Shown piece after piece: positions 8,660-19,406 of a stretch of 64,000 nucleotides of DNA. How positions within the stretch are numbered: the stretch's first letter is position 1; every line of letters begins with the position of its first letter. The notes beneath the pieces were generated by a model. It was not told the origin of the DNA. It worked only from the letters and a program-made list of their open reading frames with translations, and ran no database searches. This DNA is from an uncultured Bacilli bacterium (GTDB lineage: Bacteria > Bacillota_I > Bacilli_A > RF39 > UBA660). Location of the stretch: the NCBI GenBank assembly GCA_947629395.1, contig CANRDQ010000001.1:1-64000 (forward strand). Direction: 5' to 3'. The translations under genes and the position numbers were made by a program.

Positions 8660-9296
8660 AAAAAAAGTACAAAAGAGTCAAATTTTATTACTTGGCTCTT
8701 TACTTATATTTTTGGGTGGCCTTGCTTTATCTTACAACTATATCAAGATACTAAGGAATGATGTGTTTGAAGAAATGAAGCAATTAATTGCTCAAGGAGG
8801 AGGTACACCACAAGATCAAGAAGTGATTGGAGATATTCCTTTAGTTGAACGAAAAACTGGAGGAGATAGTAGTAACGTCAAAAGAACAGAAAATTTTGAA
8901 AAGTATTTGGGGATTTTGGAAATACCAAAAATAGGGTTGAAAAAAGGATTTTATAATATTGGTTCAAGATATAATTCGATTCAATATAATGTAACAGTAA
9001 TTAATGGTTCAACATTTCCGGATGTTGCTGGAGGTAATCTAATGTTAATGGCACATTCTGGAACTGCTTACATTTCCTATTTTAGATATTTATACAAACT
9101 TCGAGTAGGAGATCAGGCTTACGTTACCTATAAGGGAAAAAAGTATCAATATAAAATAGTTAATATATATGATGTCCCTAAGACTGGTCAAGTAACAATA
9201 AATAGAAATTTTGATGTTACATCATTAACCTTAATTACTTGTACTTATAACGACGATACAAAACAGACTGTTTATGTCGCCGAATTAGTAGATTAA
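8634..9296 (+). CDS. Sortase, class B-like, variant active site
   Basis: A membrane-bound transpeptidase that links surface proteins to peptidoglycan. There is one N-terminal transmembrane helix, then a sortase beta-barrel with catalytic His in LMLMAHSGT (about H141) and Cys in TLITCTYND (about C203). Where class B sortases read TKR shortly after the Cys, this protein reads TKQ, so the catalytic Arg appears to be Gln (about Q211). The start ATG lies 26 bases inside the upstream gene, with AGGAG 12 bases before it. It sits directly after a VPxTG substrate and before a membrane protein. Confidence 0.85.
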   Translation: MLNQQKKNRKKVQKSQILLLGSLLIFLGGLALSYNYIKILRNDVFEEMKQLIAQGGGTPQDQEVIGDIPLVERKTGGDSSNVKRTENFEKYLGILEIPKIGLKKGFYNIGSRYNSIQYNVTVINGSTFPDVAGGNLMLMAHSGTAYISYFRYLYKLRVGDQAYVTYKGKKYQYKIVNIYDVPKTGQVTINRNFDVTSLTLITCTYNDDTKQTVYVAELVD

Positions 9297-9312
9297 AAAG
9301 GAGGTTAGTGAT

Positions 9313-9894
9313 ATGGAAATGAATTTCATGGAAAAGGTCATGACAGTTTTAAAGTATATGATTTCTTCTTTTATGAACATTGAAATATTACTAATTGTCC
9401 TTTTATTTTTTACAATATTATTTTTAAACGTTAAGAGAGATAATCGTATAGTAAAAATCGCTTCTAGTTTAGTATTTTTCATATTTTTTATCGTGATACT
9501 TATTTATAAACACGATTATGTTAAACAATGTTTTGGTTCGACATTAAAATTATTATTAACATACTTTTATTTTCCACCTATTGGAATATATATCGTTGGA
9601 ATAATACTTACGACTATATTTTTAATCTTTAATATATGTAGTGATAAATTTAAACCACTTGTTAGGAAGATAAATATTGTGATGATTGCAGTTATGTATG
9701 TATTTTATCTTAATGTAATTGCTTTACTTATAACTAATAATATTAATATTTCTGATAAAGCTTCTGTATACACTAATAATCAGGTATTATCTTTTATTCA
9801 AGTTGGTAATTTATTGTGGTTAATGTGGGGAGTATGTGTATTTATTTATATTTTATATAAAACATTTAAAGAAAAAGATGAAACTCAAGATTAA
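9313..9894 (+). CDS. Multi-pass membrane protein of unknown function
   Basis: I do not recognise the family. About 193 residues, with roughly six hydrophobic helices (for example the stretches beginning ILLIVLLFFTILF, VFFIFFIVILIY and YIVGIILTTIFLIF) and a short charged C-terminus. It follows the sortase by 16 bases, with AAAGGAGG in front, and shares its operon, so a role in surface-protein display or anchoring is conceivable but unproven. Its stop codon lies in the loop of a bidirectional terminator shared with the convergent gene. Confidence 0.75.
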   Translation: MEMNFMEKVMTVLKYMISSFMNIEILLIVLLFFTILFLNVKRDNRIVKIASSLVFFIFFIVILIYKHDYVKQCFGSTLKLLLTYFYFPPIGIYIVGIILTTIFLIFNICSDKFKPLVRKINIVMIAVMYVFYLNVIALLITNNINISDKASVYTNNQVLSFIQVGNLLWLMWGVCVFIYILYKTFKEKDETQD

Positions 9895-9907
9895 TTCTTG
9901 AGTTTTT
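9881..9907. terminator. Bidirectional terminator carrying both stop codons
   Basis: AAACTCAAGA and TCTTGAGTTT flank the loop TTAA. The loop spells TAA on both strands, giving the stop codon of the + strand membrane protein and of the - strand carboxypeptidase. A T-rich run follows on the + strand and A/T-rich coding sequence on the other. Confidence 0.8.
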
Positions 9908-10715
9908 TTATATAGTATTCTTCTAAAGTTAGATGATGTTTATGTATATATTCACTAATAGTTTTCCCTACATATCGATAATGCCAGGCTTCATATTGAT
10001 AACCTGTTATATCTTCTTTTCCTTTTGGATATCTTAAGATAAATCCATATTTATAGGCATTTTTCTGTATCCATCCAAATTCTTTAGTTTGTTCAAAACT
10101 ATTATAATCAATTTCATTATTATCTATATCAAATGATAAACCTGTTTGATGTTCAGAAAAACCAGGTCTAGCTGAATAAGTATCAGCTTCTTTTTTGCCA
10201 TCACTTTTTACATAATTATCATATAAATTTTGTTGATATTCATAACTTCTATAAGCAGATATAATTCTAATATAGTAACCTTCATTATAGGCAATATTAG
10301 CCATTTCTTCAAATGCTCTACGAGCAGCTTTAACTAATTGTTTATTACCATTAGAAAATACATTACTAATCGTTTCTAAATTATCAGGAATATAATCTGA
10401 TGGTAAATAGTAATACTTATTAACTAATAATTTTTCACTATTTAAAAATTCAGCTCTTTTAGTATGGGTATAAAAGTTATAATCTAAATTCATATTAACT
10501 CTATCAATTACTTCTTGTTTAGATAGATTTAAATTACGTTCTTGAAAATCTTTATATCTTTTTAAATTATTATCTTTATAACCTGTGATATTATCAAATT
10601 CATTATTAACTTTTGATTTTGAATTATCTTTTTTAACGGGGATAGTTAAGAGTAAATATATAGAAATTCCAGTTAATAAGATTATAACGATTGATATAAT
10701 AATATTTTTTTCCAT
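9891..10715 (-). CDS. D-alanyl-D-alanine carboxypeptidase, VanY/M15B family
   Basis: A zinc carboxypeptidase expected to trim the terminal D-Ala from peptidoglycan stems outside the membrane. One N-terminal transmembrane anchor (IIISIVIILLTGISIYLLL) precedes the catalytic domain. Motifs of M15B are visible: SAYRSYEYQQ, the zinc-binding SEHQTGLSFDID (His and Asp) and YEAWHYRYVG, which holds the catalytic Glu and third zinc ligand. Length is 274 residues. It is monocistronic and convergent with the sortase operon. A second M15 protein in this window is wall-anchored instead. Confidence 0.9.
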   Translation of the reverse strand: MEKNIIISIVIILLTGISIYLLLTIPVKKDNSKSKVNNEFDNITGYKDNNLKRYKDFQERNLNLSKQEVIDRVNMNLDYNFYTHTKRAEFLNSEKLLVNKYYYLPSDYIPDNLETISNVFSNGNKQLVKAARRAFEEMANIAYNEGYYIRIISAYRSYEYQQNLYDNYVKSDGKKEADTYSARPGFSEHQTGLSFDIDNNEIDYNSFEQTKEFGWIQKNAYKYGFILRYPKGKEDITGYQYEAWHYRYVGKTISEYIHKHHLTLEEYYIKKLKN

Positions 10716-10804
10716 ATTTTTCTCCTCAACATATTATATAAAAAATATTTCGTAATATGTATATTTTTGTATTAAAGGCATAGAAATTTGGTAGGAGTGA
10801 TTTA

Positions 10805-12025
10805 ATGAAAAAAGTATTAGTGTTGTTGTGTATATCTTTATTATTTTTTCCAACTATTGTATTAGCTGAGGAAAGTAAAGATAAGTCTACTTATACAGTA
10901 GGAGATAATCAAAAACAAACTGAAAATAATAATACCGAACAAGGAGAACTATTAGGTAATGCTATAAGTGGGTTGTTGATGGAAGAATCTACAGGTGAAA
11001 TAATTTTTGAAAAAGAAAAAGATAAAAGAGTACCAGTTGCCTCTATGACTAAGATGGTGGCGCAGATAATTATTTTGGAAAATATTGAAAAAGGAAACTT
11101 AAAATGGGAAGATAAAGTTAAAGTATCTAAAACAGCTGCGGAAATGGGAGGATCGCAAATATTTTTGGAAGCTGGAGAAGAAATGAGTATTAAAGATTTA
11201 TTTAAAGGCGTAAGTATGGCTAGTGCTAATGATGCAGTAGTACAATTAGCAGAAGTTATTAGTGGTACTGAGAAAGAATTTGTAAAACTGATGAATAAAA
11301 AAGTTCAAAGGTTAGGACTTAAAAATACTAATTTTGTCAACTGTACTGGTTTAGATGAAGAAAATCATTATTCTTCGGCTTATGATATGGCCATTATTGC
11401 GAAAGAACTTTTAGCTCATGAAGAAATTTTAAAATTTTCATCTGTATATGAAGACTATCTAAGACAAGATCAAAAAGATAAATTTTGGTTAGTAAATACT
11501 AATAAATTAGTACGTTTTTATGAAGGCGCCGATGGGTTAAAGACAGGGCATACAGATAATGCCAAATATTGTTTAGCCGCAACCGCAAAAAGAAATGGTA
11601 TGCGTTTAATTGCGATAGTTTTAGGAGAAGAAAATGGAACAGTTAGAAATTCAGAAGCAATGGCTTTACTAGACTATGGGTTTAATACTAAAAAAGTAAA
11701 TATTCTAAAAAATAAAGGAGATACCATAAAACAAATTAGTATTTCTAAAGGTGATAAAAATAAATTGGACTTAGTTTGTAAAAATGATTTAGGTATACTA
11801 GAAGATAAAACAGTTGGAAAACATAAATATAGTATTGATACTAAAATTAAGAAGATAACTTTACCTATAAAAAAAGGAGATGTTATTGGTAAAGTTTATG
11901 TTAAAGATAAAAATAAGAAGATTTTAGAAAAAGATTTATTAGCTAAAACAAGTATTAATAAATTAACTTTTGGAGATGTCTACTTAGATTCTTTAAAAAG
12001 TATAGTACTGGGAAGATATAAATAA
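10805..12025 (+). CDS. dacF: D-Ala-D-Ala carboxypeptidase, serine type (S11)
   Basis: A penicillin-binding protein 5/6-like carboxypeptidase. A signal peptide (cleavage near VLAEES) leads to the transpeptidase fold with SxxK as SMTK (S80-K83), SxN as SAN (S140-N142) and KTG at K246-G248, followed by the usual C-terminal beta domain and an end that could be amphipathic. Length 406 residues is normal. The symbol dacF is a guess among Gram-positive paralogues; in Bacillus dacF lies next to spoIIA, whereas here the sporulation block is 16 kb away. Confidence 0.9.
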   Translation: MKKVLVLLCISLLFFPTIVLAEESKDKSTYTVGDNQKQTENNNTEQGELLGNAISGLLMEESTGEIIFEKEKDKRVPVASMTKMVAQIIILENIEKGNLKWEDKVKVSKTAAEMGGSQIFLEAGEEMSIKDLFKGVSMASANDAVVQLAEVISGTEKEFVKLMNKKVQRLGLKNTNFVNCTGLDEENHYSSAYDMAIIAKELLAHEEILKFSSVYEDYLRQDQKDKFWLVNTNKLVRFYEGADGLKTGHTDNAKYCLAATAKRNGMRLIAIVLGEENGTVRNSEAMALLDYGFNTKKVNILKNKGDTIKQISISKGDKNKLDLVCKNDLGILEDKTVGKHKYSIDTKIKKITLPIKKGDVIGKVYVKDKNKKILEKDLLAKTSINKLTFGDVYLDSLKSIVLGRYK

Positions 12026-12028
12026 TAG

Positions 12029-12057
12029 AAAAAGTGAAAATTTATTTCACTTTTTTT
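12029..12057 (+). terminator. Terminator after dac gene
   Basis: AAAGTGAAA pairs with TTTCACTTT, followed by a T run. Confidence 0.8.
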
Positions 12058-12085
12058 AAATAAGTATTTCATTTTAGAAAAATTT

Positions 12086-12094
12086 TGGTACAAT
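12086..12094 (+). promoter_or_regulatory. Extended -10 of mgtE
   Basis: TGGTACAAT, predicted to start transcription about 17 bases before the mgtE ATG. This leaves no room for a magnesium riboswitch. Confidence 0.6.
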
Positions 12095-12117
12095 ATAGGC
12101 GGATAGGAGTTGATATT

Positions 12118-13467
12118 ATGGAAAAAGAAAAAGCAGAAAAACTACTTAGAGAATTACTAGAAGCAAAGAATTACAAAGAAGCTAAAAAAATTTTAATTGA
12201 AATGAATGAATATGATATCGCCTCCATTATTGAAGATTTGCCTAGTGATGAATTGGCAAAGGTATTTAGATTATTACCAAAAGATATGGCTACTGATGTT
12301 TTTGTAAATTTAGAAGATAGTGTTCAAAAAGATTTAATTACTTCTCTTTCTAAAGTGGAAGCAGTTAACTTACTTGAGGATATGTTTACAGATGATGCGG
12401 CTGATTTATTAGATGAGATGCCTGCGGTAGTTGTTACCTCTTTACTTAGTAATGTATCTAAAGAGACTAGAAATCAAATTAATTTCTTATTAAAGTATCC
12501 TGATAATAGTGCTGGATCATTGATGGCTGTTGAATATATTCGTATTGAAAAAGGGTTAACTATCAAAGAAGCTATTTCTAAAGTTAGAGAACAAAAAGAT
12601 GATTTTGTATCTTATGATTCATTCTTTGTAACCGATAATAAACGAAAGTTAATAGGAAAAATATCTGTCAAAGAGTTATTAATTAATGAACCAAAGACTC
12701 TTATTGATGATATTATGGAAGAATGTGAACATTTTGTTAATACTTCTCTAGACCAAGAGGAAGTTGTTAAATATTTCCAAGATTATGATTATAATACTTT
12801 ACCAGTAGTGGATTCAGAACAAAGATTAGTTGGTGTAATTACAGTTGATGATGTTATTGATGTTATGGAAGAAGAAGCAACTGAAGATATTGAAAAAATG
12901 GCTGCTATTGTGCCAACAGAAAAATCTTATGATAGAGTAACTGTTTTTGAAACTTTTAAAGCTAGAATTCCTTGGTTATTATTACTGATGATATCAGCAA
13001 CTTTTACAGGTAAAATAATTCAAAGTTTTGAAAATCAATTAGCGACTTATGCTATATTGACAGCTTTTATACCTATGCTTATGGATACGGGTGGTAATGC
13101 TGGTGGACAAGCTAGTGTTAGTATTATAAGAGCTTTATCCTTAAATGACATTGAATTTAAAGATATCTTTAAAGTTATGTGGAAAGAATCTTGGGTTGCT
13201 ATATTATGTGCTATAACTTTAGGAGTATGTAATTTTATAAAAATATTATTAATAGATGGAGTTAAAATTCCAGTAGCTTTATGTGTTTGTGTAACATTGA
13301 TGCTTACAGTAGTGATTGCTAAATTAATAGGATGTACATTACCAATGGTAGCTAAAAAAATAGGTTTTGACCCTGCAGTTATGGCTAGTCCTTTTATAAC
13401 TACTATAGTTGATGCTTGTTCTTTATTAATTTATTTTCAGGTAGCATCTATGATATTAGGTTTTTAA
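12118..13467 (+). CDS. mgtE: MgtE magnesium transporter
   Basis: A Mg2+ channel/transporter of 449 residues. Domain order is the superhelical N domain (repeated DELAKVFRLLPKD-like helices), two CBS domains (through about residue 260, ending near VIDVMEEEATEDIEKM), a connecting helix, and a five-helix membrane domain with the selectivity-region motif MDTGGNAGGQASVS and the terminal VDACSLLIYF. The ATG at 12118 is preceded by TAGGAG; the longer upstream frame crosses the promoter. It is monocistronic. Confidence 0.95.
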   Translation: MEKEKAEKLLRELLEAKNYKEAKKILIEMNEYDIASIIEDLPSDELAKVFRLLPKDMATDVFVNLEDSVQKDLITSLSKVEAVNLLEDMFTDDAADLLDEMPAVVVTSLLSNVSKETRNQINFLLKYPDNSAGSLMAVEYIRIEKGLTIKEAISKVREQKDDFVSYDSFFVTDNKRKLIGKISVKELLINEPKTLIDDIMEECEHFVNTSLDQEEVVKYFQDYDYNTLPVVDSEQRLVGVITVDDVIDVMEEEATEDIEKMAAIVPTEKSYDRVTVFETFKARIPWLLLLMISATFTGKIIQSFENQLATYAILTAFIPMLMDTGGNAGGQASVSIIRALSLNDIEFKDIFKVMWKESWVAILCAITLGVCNFIKILLIDGVKIPVALCVCVTLMLTVVIAKLIGCTLPMVAKKIGFDPAVMASPFITTIVDACSLLIYFQVASMILGF

Positions 13468-13492
13468 AAAAGATTCAGTAGAATCTTTTTTT
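13466..13492 (+). terminator. Terminator after mgtE
   Basis: AAAAGATTC pairs with GAATCTTTT, followed by T residues. Confidence 0.8.
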
Positions 13493-13493
13493 A

Positions 13494-13522
13494 TTGACTA
13501 TTAATCTTTTTTATGTTACAAT
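13494..13522 (+). promoter_or_regulatory. SigA-type promoter of putative zinc peptidase gene
   Basis: TTGACT and TACAAT are separated by exactly 17 bases. The leader to the next ATG is about 57 nt. Confidence 0.7.
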
Positions 13523-13585
13523 ACAGACAATTTAGTCGGGTAGTGTCTATACTTTTATGTGATAGGTAAATAGGGAGAATTTATT

Positions 13586-14778
13586 ATGGAAAATCAAAGA
13601 GAATTAGAATTAGAAAAATTAGTAGAAAGGACACATACAATAGCGGTAGAATCTCTACGAAATTTTTTTAGCCTCTTAGATTTGGATCCAGATTTATTTA
13701 AACATTTATATGATATTGAAATGAATTTTGATGAAGATGAAGACCTTGCTTCTTATTCGCCTATTACTAATGAAGTGTCTTTAAATAAACAAGAATATGA
13801 AGATGCTTTATATGATATTGAAGATAATCCTCATAGACGAGAGGATATTGAAGCTAATTTAGCGGTGTCTATTGTTCATGAATTAATTCACGCTAATAGA
13901 ACAGTATTAATTAATAATGGGGTTGATTTATTAAATTTAGAAAGAGTTAAAAATAATGAGTTAATTAACTTTGTACAAACAAAGCAAGGTTATGACTTAA
14001 CTATTTTACGTGCACAATTAAGTGAAATGTTAAATAAACCTTATGTTAAAGAATTTGAAACTTATATACCATGTGATTGTAAAAGTAAAGATGGTATTGG
14101 TGATGTGATTGCTTATAATCGTAAAACAAAAAACTACGAGAAGTTTTCTGGTGGTGATTTTTATGACGATTTTTCTAAAGATAAAGATAAGTTTTTGTTA
14201 TCGGTTGGTTTAAAGTTGAACACTTTAAATTATGAATCAGTTGATACAATTTACTCTTTGGTGGGTGAAGATTCAAGACCATTAGTGGCTTGTGATTATG
14301 TTGATGATTATAGACCGTATTTTACTAAGGAAGATTTATCTTTATCTTTAGATGAATTTCAACAGGAATTAGAATATGAATATGATGAGAAAGCTGAAAA
14401 GTTAGATAATAAAAATGCTTTAGAAGAAACTTTAACAGAAAGTTTTGCGATAATGGCTGTGATGAGTAGAAAACATAAGAGTTTAGATTTAGATTTACTT
14501 ACAACTCAAATAGAGTCTAATGAAGAAAGTGTAGATTTAGTAGTGGCTGCTAGAATGATTAGAGCATTGGGTAAAGATACGATTAAGTGGTTTATGACAG
14601 CGGCTTATGAAGAATATTATCGAGATGAATTATCTAATATCTTTGGTGATCAATATAATCGTTTATTATATGACTTTTCTAATTTATATAATGCTAGTAT
14701 CAATGGTGATAATAGTGTTAAAGCTAACAAGTATGAAATTAATGATGTAAAGAAAATAGTTAAACAAAAAGTGTTAAA

Positions 14779-14788
<10 letters not shown>
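13586..14788 (+). CDS. Putative cytoplasmic zinc metallopeptidase, unknown family
   Basis: I do not recognise the family. The 400-residue protein has no signal peptide or membrane helix and is acidic. A SIVHELIHANR segment near residue 100 fits the HExxH zinc-peptidase motif, and LEETLTESFAIMAV near residue 285 could supply a third ligand as in gluzincins; that pairing is inference. It stands alone with a good promoter and its own terminator. The HELIH motif could be fortuitous, so the enzyme activity is a prediction only. Confidence 0.6.
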
Positions 14789-16843
<2,055 letters not shown>

Positions 16844-16880
16844 TAGAAAAAAAGTTATAAGTATTGTATAATAAGTAGTG

Positions 16881-16886
16881 TATAAT
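16881..16886 (+). promoter_or_regulatory. -10 box of anchored-protein gene
   Basis: TATAAT in front of AGAGGTGAG and the start codon. No clear -35 is visible. Confidence 0.4.
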
Positions 16887-16909
16887 AGGTGATAGTAGAG
16901 GTGAGTGGG

Positions 16910-17554
16910 ATGAATATCTTAACAAAAACTAAAGATGCGGTTAATAGAATTAATGAAATTAAACTACAATCTAAGCAAGAAAAGATGATTATTAAAACAT
17001 TAAATATTTTGCTTGTAATTGTGGTGATAGTCGCTATTATTGTGGCAATTGATACAGTATGTGTAAAGAAATATAATAAAGGACCTTATTTTGCGATTCA
17101 ATTAAAGAGATATGATGATGGTGGAACTAAAGAGTATTATGGACTTGGTTATAAGGTAATTAAATATCATCAAGAACAAGGAAGACGTGATACTGTTATG
17201 GGAAGTTGGTTCTTAAATTATTCATCAATTCCAACAACCACTTCACCTGTGGATTTAGCTCTATCTTTTAGAGATGACCCTGCGGGTACTTTTGCTAAAT
17301 TAAAAGGACATTTTTTAAAGATAGAAGGTAAACTTGATAAAGTTAATTTAGATGCAAATAAAGCAAGAATAAGATTTGTTGATGAAGGAAAAAGTTATAG
17401 TTTAGATATTATTTGTAAAATGGCTGAAGGAGAGGATGTAATCAACAATATTGTTGGTACCGATGTAGTCGTTTTAGGAACAGTCGAAAATTATAAAGTA
17501 CAAACTAAAGATAAAGTTAATCAACTAATTATAAAAGATGCTTTTATAGGTTAG
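16910..17554 (+). CDS. Membrane-anchored protein of unknown function
   Basis: A 214-residue protein with one transmembrane helix near residues 33-55 and an extracellular remainder. A conserved-looking segment reads DGGTKEYYGLGYKVIKY, and the last 90 residues alternate strands in a way that suggests an OB-like beta barrel (LKIEGKLDKV ... KARIRFVDEG ... DVVVLGTVENYKV). I cannot assign a function. AGAGGTGAG precedes the chosen ATG. It is a single-gene unit between ligA and gatC. Confidence 0.7.
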   Translation: MNILTKTKDAVNRINEIKLQSKQEKMIIKTLNILLVIVVIVAIIVAIDTVCVKKYNKGPYFAIQLKRYDDGGTKEYYGLGYKVIKYHQEQGRRDTVMGSWFLNYSSIPTTTSPVDLALSFRDDPAGTFAKLKGHFLKIEGKLDKVNLDANKARIRFVDEGKSYSLDIICKMAEGEDVINNIVGTDVVVLGTVENYKVQTKDKVNQLIIKDAFIG

Positions 17555-17563
17555 AAAGATAAA

Positions 17564-17594
17564 GAATTGAACATTAAAATTCAATTCTTTTTTG
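17564..17594 (+). terminator. Terminator before gatC
   Basis: AAAGAATTGA pairs with TCAATTCTTT, followed by T residues. Confidence 0.8.
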
Positions 17595-17611
17595 TACATG
17601 AGTATTATTCA

Positions 17612-17620
17612 TGATATAAT
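17612..17620 (+). promoter_or_regulatory. Extended -10 of gatCAB
   Basis: TGATATAAT, about 26 bases before the gatC ATG, which has AAGGAGGAG in front. Confidence 0.65.
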
Positions 17621-17646
17621 ATCAAATAGTTAAGGAGGAGAAACCA

Positions 17647-17955
17647 ATGGAAGATAAATTAACTCGTGAAGAAGTTTTACACGTTGCAGAACTTGCTAAA
17701 ATAAAAGTAACAGAAGAAGAAATTGCCAAGTTTCAAGTAGAATTAAAGAAAATACTTAATGAAGTAGAAAAAATAAATGATGTTGAAGGTTATGATGATG
17801 AAATTTTAATCGCACCATGGGATTCTAATACTATACCAAGAGAAGATGAAGTAGGAGAAATGTTAAACCCTAAAGAAGTTATAGAAAATGCTCCACGTCA
17901 TTCTGGTAATTATATAGAAGTACCTGTTGTTATTAGTGAGGGAGGTTCTGTATAG
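17647..17955 (+). CDS. gatC: GatC, amidotransferase subunit C
   Basis: Small subunit of the GatCAB complex, which converts Glu-tRNA(Gln) and/or Asp-tRNA(Asn) to the amidated forms. At 102 residues it has the typical N-terminal LTREEVLHVAELAKIKVTEEE and the C-terminal PRHSGNYIEVPVVI. It is the first gene of gatCAB and overlaps gatA by one base. Confidence 0.94.
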   Translation: MEDKLTREEVLHVAELAKIKVTEEEIAKFQVELKKILNEVEKINDVEGYDDEILIAPWDSNTIPREDEVGEMLNPKEVIENAPRHSGNYIEVPVVISEGGSV

Positions 17956-19406
17956 TGAGATATTTAAATAAAAATATAGAAGAAATTCATGAATTATTAA
18001 AGAGTAAAGAAATTAAACCTCTTGACTTAGTTTTAGAAGCTTTTGAACAAATTGAAAAACATAAGGAATATAATGCTTATATTACTTTAAATAAAGAAGA
18101 AGCTATTAGACAGGCTAAAGAACTTGAAAATAAAGAAGTGGATAATATCTTATTTGGTTTACCAATTGCGGTAAAAGATAATATTGTAACTAAAGATTTA
18201 ACTACTACTTGTGCTTCTCGTATTTTAGATAATTTTGTACCTATTTATGATGCTACTGTAGTAGAAAAGATAAAAGCTAAAAATATGATTATTATTGGAA
18301 AAACTAATATGGATGAATTTGCTATGGGATCATCAAGTAGAACTAGTTATTTTGGGGCTCCAAAAAATCCATGGAATAAAGAAAAGATTTCTGGAGGTTC
18401 TTCTGGAGGTTCCGCTACTACTATTGCGAATCGTGATTTATTATTTGCTTTAGGAAGTGATACAGGAGGTTCCATTAGACAACCATCTAGTTATACAGGA
18501 ATAGTAGGAATGAAACCAACTTATGGAAGAATTTCTCGTTATGGATTAGTGGCTTTTGCTTCAAGTTTAGATCAGATAGGACCAATGACTAAGAATGTTT
18601 ATGAAAATGCTTTATTATTAAATGCTTTAGTGGGTGAAGATGATAAAGATTTAACTTCAGCTAAAAAAGAAGAAGAGGATTTTACTAGATTTATTGGCGA
18701 AGATATAAAAGGAATGAAAATAGCTGTACCTAATTATTTTATGAGTGATATTGTATCTAAAGAAATCCAAGATAAAATAAAAGAAACTATAGAAATGTTG
18801 ATGAAAGCAGGGGCAACTGTTGATTATGTTGATGTTAAATATTTAAATAATGCAGTTAGCCTATATCAAGTAATAGCTATGGCTGAAGCTAGTTCTAATT
18901 TAGCTAGATTTGATGGTATCCGTTATGGTCATTCTAGTGAGAATGCTACTAGTATAGATGATTTATACTATGAAACTAGAAAAGAAGGTTTTGGAGACGA
19001 AGTAAAACGTAGAATTATGGTAGGTTCATATTTACTTAGTGGAGAGAATGCTAAAACATATTATAATAAAGCTCTATCAATTAGAGATGATATGAAAAAA
19101 GAATTTGAGAAAGTCTTTACAGAGTATGATTTAGTAATAGGTCCAACAACAACTACTACAGCTTATGATTTAAAGGATCCAATGGATAATCCATTACAAA
19201 GTTTTATGGATGATGTATTAGTAATTCCAGTAAATATGGCAGGACTTCCAGGATTAAGTGTTCCTATTGGTTTTGATAGTCAAAACATGCCTATTGGTAT
19301 GCATATTATAGGAAAAGCTTTTGATGAGGCAACTATTTATAAATTAGCAAGTTATGTTGAAAAAACTTTAAATCTAGATTTAAATCCAAATGGAGGTGAA
19401 GAGTAA
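17955..19406 (+). CDS. gatA: GatA, amidotransferase subunit A
   Basis: Glutaminase subunit of GatCAB, of the amidase-signature family. The Ser-Ser-Lys triad lies in PIAVKDN and the glycine-serine stretch [15 protein letters not shown] ... [11 protein letters not shown]; 483 residues is normal. Translation starts at a GTG whose G is the last base of the gatC stop, behind GGGAGG. The stop overlaps the gatB start by one base, so the three subunits are translationally coupled. Confidence 0.96.
   Translation: MRYLNKNIEEIHELLKSKEIKPLDLVLEAFEQIEKHKEYNAYITLNKEEAIRQAKELENKEVDNILFGLPIAVKDNIVTKDLTTTCASRILDNFVPIYDATVVEKIKAKNMIIIGKTNMDEFAMGSSSRTSYFGAPKNPWNKEKISGGSSGGSATTIANRDLLFALGSDTGGSIRQPSSYTGIVGMKPTYGRISRYGLVAFASSLDQIGPMTKNVYENALLLNALVGEDDKDLTSAKKEEEDFTRFIGEDIKGMKIAVPNYFMSDIVSKEIQDKIKETIEMLMKAGATVDYVDVKYLNNAVSLYQVIAMAEASSNLARFDGIRYGHSSENATSIDDLYYETRKEGFGDEVKRRIMVGSYLLSGENAKTYYNKALSIRDDMKKEFEKVFTEYDLVIGPTTTTTAYDLKDPMDNPLQSFMDDVLVIPVNMAGLPGLSVPIGFDSQNMPIGMHIIGKAFDEATIYKLASYVEKTLNLDLNPNGGEE

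Noticed and set aside
12025..12118. Possible magnesium riboswitch before mgtE
   Set aside because: The promoter lies within 25 bases of the start codon, leaving no room for one. The mgtC-like gene leader is equally short.
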